Below are positions 26,545 to 34,878 of a stretch of DNA of 64,000 nucleotides, piece by piece. The DNA is from Hymenobacter psoromatis (GTDB lineage: Bacteria > Bacteroidota > Bacteroidia > Cytophagales > Hymenobacteraceae), in assembly GCF_020012125.1 (NCBI RefSeq), contig NZ_JAIFAG010000001.1, positions 2,356,001-2,420,000 of the forward strand, read 5' to 3'. How positions within the stretch are numbered: position 1 is the stretch's first letter; each line of letters opens with the position of its first letter. Made by a program: the position numbers and the translations under genes. The notes beneath the pieces were generated by a model, which ran no database searches, was not told where the DNA came from, and worked only from the letters and a program-made list of their open reading frames with translations.

Positions 26545-26577
26545 AAACCCCCCTTAGCGATAAGCTAAGGGGGGTTT
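26545..26577 (-). terminator. Terminator of tRNA-Lys
   Basis: AAACCCCCCTTAGC / GCTAAGGGGGGTTT perfect stem with a 5-nt loop and T tail on the minus strand, three bases beyond the tRNA 3' end. Confidence 0.9.
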
Positions 26578-26579
26578 AG

Positions 26580-26652
26580 TGGCTCCGCTGGGATTCGAAC
26601 CCAGGACCCGTACATTAAAAGTGTACTGCTCTACCAGCTGAGCTACAGAACC
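26580..26652 (-). tRNA. tRNA-Lys (anticodon TTT)
   Basis: 73 nt. The acceptor GGTTCTG pairs with CGGAGCC, the D-arm is GCTCAGCTGGTAGAGC, the anticodon stem GTACA/TGTAC carries loop CTTTTAA with anticodon TTT, and the T-arm is TGGGTTCGAATCCCA. CCA is not encoded. A consensus promoter lies 47 bp upstream and a terminator follows directly. Confidence 0.97.
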
Positions 26653-26654
26653 GG

Positions 26655-26662
26655 TACTTTTG
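26655..26662 (+). promoter_or_regulatory. -7 box (TACTTTTG) for the SH3-like lipoprotein gene
   Basis: Exact TAnnTTTG match on the plus strand, immediately upstream of the tRNA-Lys gene body; it would place the transcript start about 65 bp before the TTG at 26732. Confidence 0.35.
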
Positions 26663-26698
26663 TGCTCACAAACGCGGCGCTTACCGTTTTTGTGGGTG

Positions 26699-26729
26699 CA
26701 AAAGTACAGCGATAATTTCACTCTGACAA
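26699..26729 (-). promoter_or_regulatory. Complete promoter of tRNA-Lys (TTG-N20-TACTTTTG)
   Basis: On the minus strand: TTG at 26729-26727, 20-nt spacer, then TACTTTTG at 26706-26699. This fits the Bacteroidota -33/-7 promoter consensus in both boxes and spacing. It is the best promoter in the window. Confidence 0.65.
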
Positions 26730-26731
26730 CC

Positions 26732-27505
26732 TTGGAGCAAAAAAAACTCCTCCTTTTCCAGCGCTGGCGCGGGCGTGCCTGGCTTATCCAACTGCCGTTC
26801 TGGCTGTTGGCCACGGGCTGCGGAAACGCATTTTTTTTACCGGGCACCCTCCCGGCCGACCGCAGTAGCCTGCGGCAAGCCGATTCTTTGTTTGAAAAAG
26901 GGCAGTACGCGGCCGTTTTGCCGCCCTACCGGGCCCAGATATGGCAACGGCGGGTGGCCTCGCCGCGCCTGCTGCTGCGCATGGCCTACGCCCAGCACCA
27001 GCTCGGGCACTACCCCGCCGAGATGCTGTACCTGAACCTGGCCCTGGCCCGGCAGCCGCGCCTCAGCACCTGGCGGCAGCTGGTGGTACTGGCCCAGCGC
27101 CACCAGCTGGTGGGCTACCCCGGCACCTGGCAGCAAGAGCTGCGGGTGCAGGCCCAGCGCTACTACTACCCCATCCTGCAAGCCCTATTGACCGGGGCCG
27201 TGGTGGTTGCGATGGGCCTGCTGCTGCGGCGCGGGCGCAGCCGCCGGGGCACCTGGCTCGCCTACGCGGCCTACCTGCTTGTCACGGGGGCCTACTTGGT
27301 GCTGCTGCGCCCCGAGCCAGTAGGCGTGGTAACGCGCGCCGGCGCGGCCCTGATGGCCGGCCCCGGCGCGGGCGCTACCTGGCTCAGCACCGCCGCCCCC
27401 GGCGACCGCCTGCCCGTGCTGGGCCGCCAGGACATCTGGTTGCGCGTGCGCTGGCAGGAGCGCACCGCCTACCTGCGCGCCACCGACGCGCTGGTGGTGG
27501 AGTAG
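26732..27505 (+). CDS. Envelope lipoprotein with TPR-like region, membrane helices and SH3-like C-terminus
   Basis: About 257 aa. Lipobox-like LLATGC, then two TPR-like helices (ADSLFEKGQYAAVLPPYR, then AYAQHQLGHYPAEMLYLNLALA), one to two transmembrane segments (about 150-215) and a C-terminal SH3-like beta segment (GAALMAGPGAGATWLSTAAPGDRLPVLG, RVRWQERTAYLRATDALVVE). It resembles the SH3/TPR parts of BatE-type aerotolerance proteins, but no bat operon is near. No ATG is available; a TTG at 26732 or another TTG at 26660 must serve. Confidence 0.7.
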   Translation: MEQKKLLLFQRWRGRAWLIQLPFWLLATGCGNAFFLPGTLPADRSSLRQADSLFEKGQYAAVLPPYRAQIWQRRVASPRLLLRMAYAQHQLGHYPAEMLYLNLALARQPRLSTWRQLVVLAQRHQLVGYPGTWQQELRVQAQRYYYPILQALLTGAVVVAMGLLLRRGRSRRGTWLAYAAYLLVTGAYLVLLRPEPVGVVTRAGAALMAGPGAGATWLSTAAPGDRLPVLGRQDIWLRVRWQERTAYLRATDALVVE

Positions 27506-27509
27506 CGTT

Positions 27510-28310
27510 CTAAAACCCTCCCTCCTCTTTGCGGAAGTTGTTCAGCACCAGCTTGTCCATCAGGCCGGGTAGCCATTTGTTGAGAAAAACTACCAACTTA
27601 CCTTCGCCGGTGAGCACGAGGGTGCGGCGGCGGCGCTCCACGGCGCGGCGCAGGTGGCGGGCTACCTCCTCGCTAGTCATCATTTGGGCCTCGTCGCGGG
27701 GGGTATCGTGCTGGGGCTGGCCGTTGGCGAGCAGGGCCGTGTGGCGGATGTTGGAGGCCGTGAAGCCGGGCGCGGCCGTGAGCACGTTTACACCCTCGGG
27801 CAGCAATTCGGTGCGCAGGGCTTCGAGAAAGCCGTTCATGGCAAACTTGGAGGCCGAGTAGCCGGTGCGGCCCGGCAGGCCCCGGAAGCCCGCAATGCTG
27901 CTGATGCCCACTATCGTGCCCTTGCTGGCCAGCAGGTGGGGTAGGGCGGCCTTGGTGACGTACACGGTGCCAAAAAAGTTGGTTTGCATGAGCTGCTCAA
28001 TGACCCTGACGTCCACCTCGGCAAACTTGGCCCGCATACTCAGGCCGGCGTTATTTATCAGAACATCGAGGCGGCCGAAGGCAGCGATGGTGTCGGCCAC
28101 GGCGCGGCTGGCATCGGCCAAAATGCCCACATCGCCGGCCACGGTGCGGTGCTCGATGCCGGCGGCAGTCAACTCGGCGGCGGTGGCGGCCAGCCGCGCC
28201 GCGTCGCGGCCTGTGATGACGACCCGCGCCCCCGCCCGGCCAAACTCCAGCGCGCAGGCCCGGCCAATGCCCGACGTGCCGCCGGTGATGAGAACTACCT
28301 GGTTTTTCAT
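27510..28310 (-). CDS. Short-chain dehydrogenase/reductase (SDR)
   Basis: 266 aa. The Rossmann motif TGGTSGIGRACA is near the N-terminus, NNAG in the middle, and the catalytic Ser with Y-x3-K (GYSASKFA) near 150-160. Classical SDR layout; the C-terminal extension (MTSEEVARHLRRAVERRRRTLVLTGEGKLVVFLNKWLP) is typical of the membrane-associated DltE/YqjQ-like subgroup. Substrate unknown. The ATG at 28310 begins exactly at the Rossmann fold. Confidence 0.92.
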   Translation of the reverse strand: MKNQVVLITGGTSGIGRACALEFGRAGARVVITGRDAARLAATAAELTAAGIEHRTVAGDVGILADASRAVADTIAAFGRLDVLINNAGLSMRAKFAEVDVRVIEQLMQTNFFGTVYVTKAALPHLLASKGTIVGISSIAGFRGLPGRTGYSASKFAMNGFLEALRTELLPEGVNVLTAAPGFTASNIRHTALLANGQPQHDTPRDEAQMMTSEEVARHLRRAVERRRRTLVLTGEGKLVVFLNKWLPGLMDKLVLNNFRKEEGGF

Positions 28311-28489
28311 GGTCCTTTTATTCCTGGTTACTGGCTGCAAACCTACGGCAGCGTGGCCGGCTGGTTAATTTTCACGGCTGATGAGGTAGTTAAAGCGCTT
28401 TCTTTATCTTTACCTTTAGCGCCTATTTCAAGAAGCCGCTGCACTTTGCCGGGGTGCGCGGGCTGTTGTCCCTTCCCGCTTTCTGTTGC

Positions 28490-30772
28490 ATGTTTCTACC
28501 GCTACGCTCATGGGTGAGCCGCCTGGCCAGCTTCAGCCTGTGCCTGCTGCCGGCCCTGGGGCAGGCGCAATGCCCGCGGGCCGCCGCCTGCACGCCCGGC
28601 AAGGCCAGCAGCGCGCTGGCCGCTGCCTACGACATGGGTATTTATAACGTGACGCTGGGCACCATCAACAACACCAGCGGCGGCTACGCCGAAGGCTACA
28701 AGGACTTTAGCTGCGCTACCCCGGCCCAGAGCACCCGCCTGACGGTGAGCGTCCCTACCCCCCTCAGTATTCAGAATGGGACCACGGCCAACGAGAACGT
28801 GCGGGTTTGGATTGACTACAACAACGACGGGAATTTCACGCCCGACGAGCTGGCGTTTGCGTCGGACAACCAGCAGCTGCACACGGGCAGCATTACGCCG
28901 CCGGCCACGGCCGTGCGGGGGGTAGCGCTGCGCCTGCGCGTGGCCTCCGACTTTGCCGATGCGGCGGTGCCCACGGCCTGCTCCACGCCGCTTTACTCGC
29001 AGGATGAGGACTACGCCGTGACGCTGGTAGCCAATACCAGCCCGCCCACGGCGGCCTTCGTGGCCAGCGCCACCACCATTTGCACGGGGGCGGTGCAGTT
29101 CACGGACCAATCGACGGGCGCGCCCACCGGCTGGCTTTGGAATTTTGGCGATAACACCACCAGCACCGTGCAAAACCCGGCGCACACCTACGCCACCGAC
29201 GGCACCTACCCGGTGACGCTGACTGCCACCAACGCTAGCGGCAGCAGTACCAGCGCGGCCACGGCCATCACCTACAATGGCCGCGTGCCGGTGGCAGCCA
29301 GCTGCGCGGGGCTGGCCGCCACCGGCAACTGCTGCAACTACGGCCTCACGCGGGTGCGGCTCAACACCATCGATAATACCTCGGCCGATGGCAGCGCGGG
29401 CTACCAGGACTTCACTTGCCCGCAGCGCACCAGCCTGATGGTGGGCCTGCCCTACCCCCTGCTGCTGACCACGGGCGGCACCAACGCCCACGACGTGCGC
29501 GCCTGGCTCGACCTCAACAACGACGGCGTATTTAGCGCCAGCGAACAAGTAGCCGAGGCGCTCAACACGACCAGCCCGCGCCTGACGCTGACCGTGCCCG
29601 CCGCGGCGGTGCTCAACCAGCCCCTGCGCCTGCGCTTCGTGGCCGATGGGGTAGGCACCAACCCCCAGCCCTGCGCCGCCCCCAGCCTGGGCCAGGTGGA
29701 AGACTACACCGTGACGGTCGTTCCCAACACCTCGCCGCCAACCGCGGCCTTTACCAGCACCTATGTGGCGGGCGCTTGCGCTGCGGCCAATACGTACACC
29801 TTCACCGACCAGAGCACCAACGGGGCCACGGCCTGGCGGTGGGCGGTGAGCCCGCGCACGGGCGTCGCGTTCGTGGGCGGCACCTCGGCCAGCTCGCAAA
29901 ATCCGCAACTGGCCTTTACTGCCACCGGCTACTACACCGTGACGCTGACGGCCACCAGCGCCAACGGCAGCACCACGGCCAGCAGCCCTACCCCCCTGCT
30001 CATTCAGGTGCCGTGCCTGAGCTACTGCGCCTCGAACGGGGGCTACCCGAACCCCAACACCACCAGCTCGCTCTGGATTACCAACGTGCGCGTGAGCACG
30101 GCTAGTGGCGGGGCAGATTTCAGCAATAGCTCGGCCAACGCGGCGGGTGGCTACACGTTCTTCGTGAACCAGCCCGTGGGGCTGTTGGCGGGCGCAATCC
30201 AAACCATTACGGTGACTGCCAACCAGACGTATTTTCACCGCACGGCCATCTGGATTGACTACAACCACGACGGGATATTCTCGAACACGACCGGTTCGGA
30301 TGGCGAACTGGTGCTCAATGCGTTCCAGAGCGGGGCCGTGGGCTCCGTGGCCGTGGTGGTACCGGCCACCGTGGGCAGCACCCGGATGCGCGTGGTAGTG
30401 AACGGCAACGGCAACGCGGCCAACGCCTGCGCTACCAACCAGGGTGAAGCCGAGGTGGAGGACTACCCCGTGAATGCGGCCCAGCCCCTAGCCGCCCGTG
30501 AGGCCCTGGCCCTAGCCGCCCTCACGGTGAGCCCCAACCCCAGCCCCGACGGCCAGCTGCAAATCAGGGTGAGCGAGCCCGGCCTCACTGGGTCTTATGA
30601 CCTGGAGGTGCTGAGCCTGCTGGGCGCGCGCCTACTGGCCCAGCCGCTGCGCCTGAGCTCCGCCGCCCCCGCCGCGCTCGACCTGCGCGCCCTACCCCCC
30701 GGCCTGTACCTGCTGCGCCTTACCAACGCCCAAGGTCAAAGCGCCCTGCGGCGGGTAGTGGTGAAGCAGTGA
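28490..30772 (+). CDS. Secreted multi-domain protein with GEVED and PKD domains and type A T9SS signal
   Basis: About 760 aa. Signal peptide, then three GEVED-type domains, each with a WIDYNNDG/WLDLNNDG/WIDYNHDG core and an EDY ending, separated by two PKD domains (PTAAFVASATTICTGAVQFTDQS, PTAAFTSTYVAG...). The C-terminus has LTVSPNPSPDGQLQIRV and LPPGLYLLRL, a type A sorting domain. GEVED domains are found on type IX-secreted surface proteins; the role here is probably adhesion or matrix binding. A start at 28454 is also in frame but gives a worse signal peptide. Confidence 0.9.
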   Translation: MFLPLRSWVSRLASFSLCLLPALGQAQCPRAAACTPGKASSALAAAYDMGIYNVTLGTINNTSGGYAEGYKDFSCATPAQSTRLTVSVPTPLSIQNGTTANENVRVWIDYNNDGNFTPDELAFASDNQQLHTGSITPPATAVRGVALRLRVASDFADAAVPTACSTPLYSQDEDYAVTLVANTSPPTAAFVASATTICTGAVQFTDQSTGAPTGWLWNFGDNTTSTVQNPAHTYATDGTYPVTLTATNASGSSTSAATAITYNGRVPVAASCAGLAATGNCCNYGLTRVRLNTIDNTSADGSAGYQDFTCPQRTSLMVGLPYPLLLTTGGTNAHDVRAWLDLNNDGVFSASEQVAEALNTTSPRLTLTVPAAAVLNQPLRLRFVADGVGTNPQPCAAPSLGQVEDYTVTVVPNTSPPTAAFTSTYVAGACAAANTYTFTDQSTNGATAWRWAVSPRTGVAFVGGTSASSQNPQLAFTATGYYTVTLTATSANGSTTASSPTPLLIQVPCLSYCASNGGYPNPNTTSSLWITNVRVSTASGGADFSNSSANAAGGYTFFVNQPVGLLAGAIQTITVTANQTYFHRTAIWIDYNHDGIFSNTTGSDGELVLNAFQSGAVGSVAVVVPATVGSTRMRVVVNGNGNAANACATNQGEAEVEDYPVNAAQPLAAREALALAALTVSPNPSPDGQLQIRVSEPGLTGSYDLEVLSLLGARLLAQPLRLSSAAPAALDLRALPPGLYLLRLTNAQGQSALRRVVVKQ

Positions 30773-30966
30773 GGTATTGCATGCAGTGAAGTAGCGGGTA
30801 AGGGGCTGGTGCTGATGGATTTTCCTTTGTAATTCACGCGCTTGGCAGCTTATCTCCTACCCCCTTCTTTGCGCAGTTATTCGGCTCAGGCCCGCCCCTG
30901 GCTTTTGTCGTGATTGGTCACGCAATCGCTACCTTACTTACTCACCCACTCCCCGATTTACCGTCG

Positions 30967-33900
30967 ATGCTTGCAACTTTACTTCGGCGCTGGCCACTGC
31001 TCATCTGGCTGGTGCTGGTGGCCGGCCCGGCCCAGGCTACCCACCTGCTGGGTGGGGAGATGACGTACCGCTTTCTGGACCTCACCGGCCCGGCCGCCGC
31101 GCCGGTGCGCTACGAGATTACGGTCACGATTTATAATAACTCGAACCCCAACGCGGCCCTGCCCAACGTGGATGCGCTGGTGGGCCTTTACAACGCCCAG
31201 ACGGGCGAGAAGCTGGAGTTGGTGCAGGGCGTGAACCTGCTGGCGGGTCCCGGCATCACGTCGCGGATAGTAAACGGGGCGCTGGATATTCGCAATTATA
31301 CCATCTCGCCGATATTGCAGCCGATATTGCCGGCGGGCTGCACGGTGAGCGGGCCAAGGCAGCCCTTTCAGCTGCAGAAGTTTACGGCCATCGTGAACGT
31401 GCCCGCCACGGTGGCGGGCTACTACGCCGTGTTTACGCGCAGCGCCCGTAACGTGGACGTGGCCAACCTCGTCACGGCCAACAACAACCAGCCGCTGACC
31501 CTGTTCACGACGCTGGCCCCGCCGCTGCTGCCCAACCGCTCGCCGATATTTTCGGATACGGCCGTGGCCATCGTGTGCCAGAACGACACGACTATCTCGC
31601 TCAACAATGCGGTGGACCCCGACGGCGACCGGCTGGTGTACTCATTTGGCGCGCCCTACGGCTTGTTTCCAACTACCGGGGCCAACCTGCCGTTCACGTT
31701 TCCGCCGCTGCCCAATGCCATCCCGACCTACCCCGGCTTTTCGGTAGCGCAGCCTTTCGGGGCGGGGGCCGGCAACTTTGCCACTATCAATGCGGCTACG
31801 GGGGTAGCCACCTACGGCGGCACTACGCAGGGCAAGTACGTGGTGGCGGTAGACGTGCGCGAGTACCGCACCATCAACGGGCGGGAAGTGCTCGTTGGTA
31901 CCACCCGGCGCGACTTGCAGCTGATAGTGGCGCAGTGCCCCGCCACCCGGCCGCCGATGCTATCCCCGCCCGCCATCACGCCGCGCAGCTACACCATCGA
32001 GGCCGGGCAGACGCTGAGCATCCCCATCACGGCCACCCAGCCCGATGGCGACCCGCTGGTGCTGACCCTCAACAGCGCGCTACTCGACGGGCCGGGCGGC
32101 TTCAATACCACCTTTAACAACGATGCGGGCAGCGTGGCCGCGGGCGGTGCCACGGGCACGGCCTCGGCCACCGGCAACGGCTCCGTAACGGGCACGTTCG
32201 TGTACAACTCGGCCTGCGGCGACGCGCGCGCTACCCCCTACGACGTCGCCCTTACGGTGAAGGACCGGGGCTGCGGCGGCAAAACCGCGGCCGATATCAT
32301 TCGGATAACCGTGACCCGGCCCACTGGCCCCACCGCCATTGCGGGCGACGCGCTGGTGTGCCTGCTGAACACGGTGAGCACCTACACGGCCCGCGGCGGC
32401 ACGGCCACGGGCGTGCGCTGGCGCGTGGTGGGCGGCACTATCGTGGGCAGCCCCACCGCCAACCCGGTGCAGGTGAAATGGACCGCCGCCGGCCCCGGCC
32501 AGCTGGTAGCGCGCGGGGTATCCAGCTTCGGCTGCCTCGCCGATTCGGTGGCGCTGCCGGTGTCGGTGGCCCCGGCGGGGCCGCTCACCATTACGGGCCA
32601 GCTGCGGGTGTGCCAGGGGGGTAGCACCACGCTGAGCGTGGCGGGCGGCCCTGGCCCCTACGTACTCACGGGCGGCAGCCTCAGCCTGAGCGGGGCCGGG
32701 CCATTCGTGGTAACGCCCACGCAGACTACCACTTACACCATTACCAGCACGACGCTGACCGGCGGCTGCCCCAGTATCGGCCAGGCCACCGTGACGGTGG
32801 TGCCCCTGCCGGCCGCCGATTCTATTGTGGGGCCGCAGTCGGTGTGCCCCACCATTACGGGCGTGGCGTATTCCATTAAAAAGCCCAGCAGCACCACGTA
32901 CCAGTGGACCGTGACGGGCGGCACCATTGCCAGCGGCCAGGGCACGGCGGCCATCGCCGTGAACTGGGGCGCGGCCGGCGCGGGCGCGGTGAGCGCGATT
33001 GCCACCCACGGGCCGGACTGCCCCTCGCAGGCCTTCACGCTGCCCGTGCGCATCAACCTGGTGCTGCAAACGGCCCGGCCCACCGGCCCCGTCAGCGTGT
33101 GCCAGGCCGATGGGCCCTACCCCTACCAAACGCTGCTAACCAACGGCTCGGCCTACGCCTGGCAGCTGTTTGGCTCGGCGAAGGGCACGCTGGCTAGTAG
33201 CCTGAACACGACCAGCATCACCTTTACTCAGCCGGGCGTGGCGAAGCTTGTGGTGACGGAAACCAGCAACCCGGCCGGCGGCGTCTGCCGCGGCGGCAGC
33301 GACACGCTCTATATCACCGTGAAGCCCTCGCCGGCGGCTGGTCTGGCCATTCAGGGGCCGGCCCGCTTCTGCGTGAACAGCGGCCCACACACGTACTCCC
33401 TACCCGGCGCGGCGGGCTCTACCTACGCCTACCAGCTCAATGGCACGGCCATGCCCGCGACCAATGGCGCGGCCGTGGTGCCGGACAGCACGGCGGCGGG
33501 CACCTACACCCTCACCGCCCGCGAAACCAGCGCCGGGGGCTGCGCCGGGCCGCTTTATACCAAAACCTTCGTGGTGGACCCGCGGCCGGGCATCGTCACC
33601 ATCAGCGGGCCGCGCTTCGTGTGCCCGGCCAGCCGCACCCTCACCTACGCGGTAGTGAACCCTACCCCCGGCTCGGCCTACCAGTGGACCGTGACGGGCG
33701 CAACGCTGGCCAGCGGCCAAGGCACCACCACCATCACGGTGGCCTTCCCGCCTACCCTGCCCGCCACCAGCAGCGCGGCCGTAAGCGTGGCCGAAACCTC
33801 GCAGTACGGCTGCGCGGGCGCGGGCGGGGGCCTGACGGTAGTACCCGATAATGCCCAGGCCCCGCAGCTGGAGTTTGCCTCGGTGATTGCGGACAACAGC

Positions 33901-34695
33901 CGCGTGGCGCTTTCCTACGCCATCAGCGAGGCCGTGAATACCCCGAACCCGATTCGCGTGCTGCGCCGCGACGCGGGCAGCACCGGGCCCTTTACGCAGG
34001 TGGGCACGACCAGCGTAAGGGATGGGGTTTTTCAGGATGTTACCGCCCAGCCCACGCAGCTGGCCTACGAATACACGCTGGCCCTTACCAATGGCTGCGG
34101 CGACGTGCTCACGGCCCCGCTATCGGCCACCACTATTCTGCTCCAGGCCGTGGCCATGCCGGGCCGCGGGGGCCGCGACCAGGGCTCGGTTAGCCTGAGC
34201 TGGACGCCCTACCTGGGCTTTCGGGTGCTGCGCTACAACATTTACCAGCAGAATGGGCTTACCGGCTTGCCCCTCGCCACCGTGCCGGCCACCACGCTCA
34301 GCTACCAGGTACCCAACACGGGCCAGGGCTTCACTCAGTGCTTTCGGGTTATCGCCGACCTGGAGGACCACGGGTTTAAATTCGATACCACTCCGATATC
34401 GGGCTCCAACACCGCCTGCGTGGAATTTGCCAATAAAACGGCCTTCTACAACATCATCACCCCCAACGGCGACGGGCAGAACGACCTGCTCATCATTGAT
34501 AACGTGCAGCTCTACCCCGGCAACTCCCTCACCATTTTCAACCGCTGGGGGCGCGAGGTTTTCGCCACTACCAACTATAACAACACCAGCAACGCCTGGG
34601 GCAGCGACCCCGGCATCGCGGCCGGCGTGTATTACTACCTCTTTAAACTGCCCGATGGCAGCAGCACCAAGGGCTGGGTGGAAGTAGTGAAGTAG
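30967..34695 (+). CDS. Giant secreted protein with Ig-like repeats and gliding-motility-type (type B) C-terminal domain
   Basis: About 1242 aa. Signal peptide (LLIWLVLVAGPAQA), a conserved THLLGGEMTYRFLDL opener common to this family, then successive PKD/Ig-like modules with ITG/ISGP starts and QWTVTGGTIASGQGT repeats (two near-identical copies near 640 and 900). The C-terminus is the CHU_C/type B sorting domain (FYNIITPNGDGQND, IFNRWGREVF, GVYYYLFKL). It would be exported by the type IX system; related proteins are adhesins or gliding-associated. A hairpin terminator follows. GTG at 30910 is a weaker start. Confidence 0.9.
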   Translation: MLATLLRRWPLLIWLVLVAGPAQATHLLGGEMTYRFLDLTGPAAAPVRYEITVTIYNNSNPNAALPNVDALVGLYNAQTGEKLELVQGVNLLAGPGITSRIVNGALDIRNYTISPILQPILPAGCTVSGPRQPFQLQKFTAIVNVPATVAGYYAVFTRSARNVDVANLVTANNNQPLTLFTTLAPPLLPNRSPIFSDTAVAIVCQNDTTISLNNAVDPDGDRLVYSFGAPYGLFPTTGANLPFTFPPLPNAIPTYPGFSVAQPFGAGAGNFATINAATGVATYGGTTQGKYVVAVDVREYRTINGREVLVGTTRRDLQLIVAQCPATRPPMLSPPAITPRSYTIEAGQTLSIPITATQPDGDPLVLTLNSALLDGPGGFNTTFNNDAGSVAAGGATGTASATGNGSVTGTFVYNSACGDARATPYDVALTVKDRGCGGKTAADIIRITVTRPTGPTAIAGDALVCLLNTVSTYTARGGTATGVRWRVVGGTIVGSPTANPVQVKWTAAGPGQLVARGVSSFGCLADSVALPVSVAPAGPLTITGQLRVCQGGSTTLSVAGGPGPYVLTGGSLSLSGAGPFVVTPTQTTTYTITSTTLTGGCPSIGQATVTVVPLPAADSIVGPQSVCPTITGVAYSIKKPSSTTYQWTVTGGTIASGQGTAAIAVNWGAAGAGAVSAIATHGPDCPSQAFTLPVRINLVLQTARPTGPVSVCQADGPYPYQTLLTNGSAYAWQLFGSAKGTLASSLNTTSITFTQPGVAKLVVTETSNPAGGVCRGGSDTLYITVKPSPAAGLAIQGPARFCVNSGPHTYSLPGAAGSTYAYQLNGTAMPATNGAAVVPDSTAAGTYTLTARETSAGGCAGPLYTKTFVVDPRPGIVTISGPRFVCPASRTLTYAVVNPTPGSAYQWTVTGATLASGQGTTTITVAFPPTLPATSSAAVSVAETSQYGCAGAGGGLTVVPDNAQAPQLEFASVIADNSRVALSYAISEAVNTPNPIRVLRRDAGSTGPFTQVGTTSVRDGVFQDVTAQPTQLAYEYTLALTNGCGDVLTAPLSATTILLQAVAMPGRGGRDQGSVSLSWTPYLGFRVLRYNIYQQNGLTGLPLATVPATTLSYQVPNTGQGFTQCFRVIADLEDHGFKFDTTPISGSNTACVEFANKTAFYNIITPNGDGQNDLLIIDNVQLYPGNSLTIFNRWGREVFATTNYNNTSNAWGSDPGIAAGVYYYLFKLPDGSSTKGWVEVVK

Positions 34696-34703
34696 TCGTG
34701 CAT

Positions 34704-34742
34704 TCTGACGCGCCATGCGATTGCTTCGCATGGCGCGCCAGA
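34704..34742 (+). terminator. Hairpin after the giant type B cargo gene
   Basis: 17-bp stem with one G-T (TCTGACGCGCCATGCGA / TCGCATGGCGCGCCAGA), 4-nt loop; no clear T-run, so termination or mRNA 3'-end stabilisation. Confidence 0.6.
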
Positions 34743-34852
34743 ACAAATGGCTTCAGAATAATTGGTTTTTTATTTGAATGGCTCTCAGCCGATGGGGCGG
34801 CCTCTTGAGTGAGAAAAGCTTTTTTAACGAAAAAATGGCTGGGTAGCGAGCG

Positions 34853-34860
34853 TACTTTTG
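34853..34860 (+). promoter_or_regulatory. -7 box (TACTTTTG) for the SGNH/MBOAT operon
   Basis: Exact TAnnTTTG match 18 bp before the ATG of the first SGNH gene. Confidence 0.5.
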
Positions 34861-34878
34861 CGGCCCGTTAGCTGGCCT

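Noticed and set aside
26545..26660. Integrated element at tRNA-Lys
   Set aside because: No integrase gene and no duplicate of the tRNA 3' end were seen nearby; only a weak scar remains.
28508..30268. Minus-strand open frame of 586 codons opposite the GEVED/PKD protein
   Set aside because: Same reason: antisense shadow, Gly/Arg/Ala-rich, no recognisable motif.
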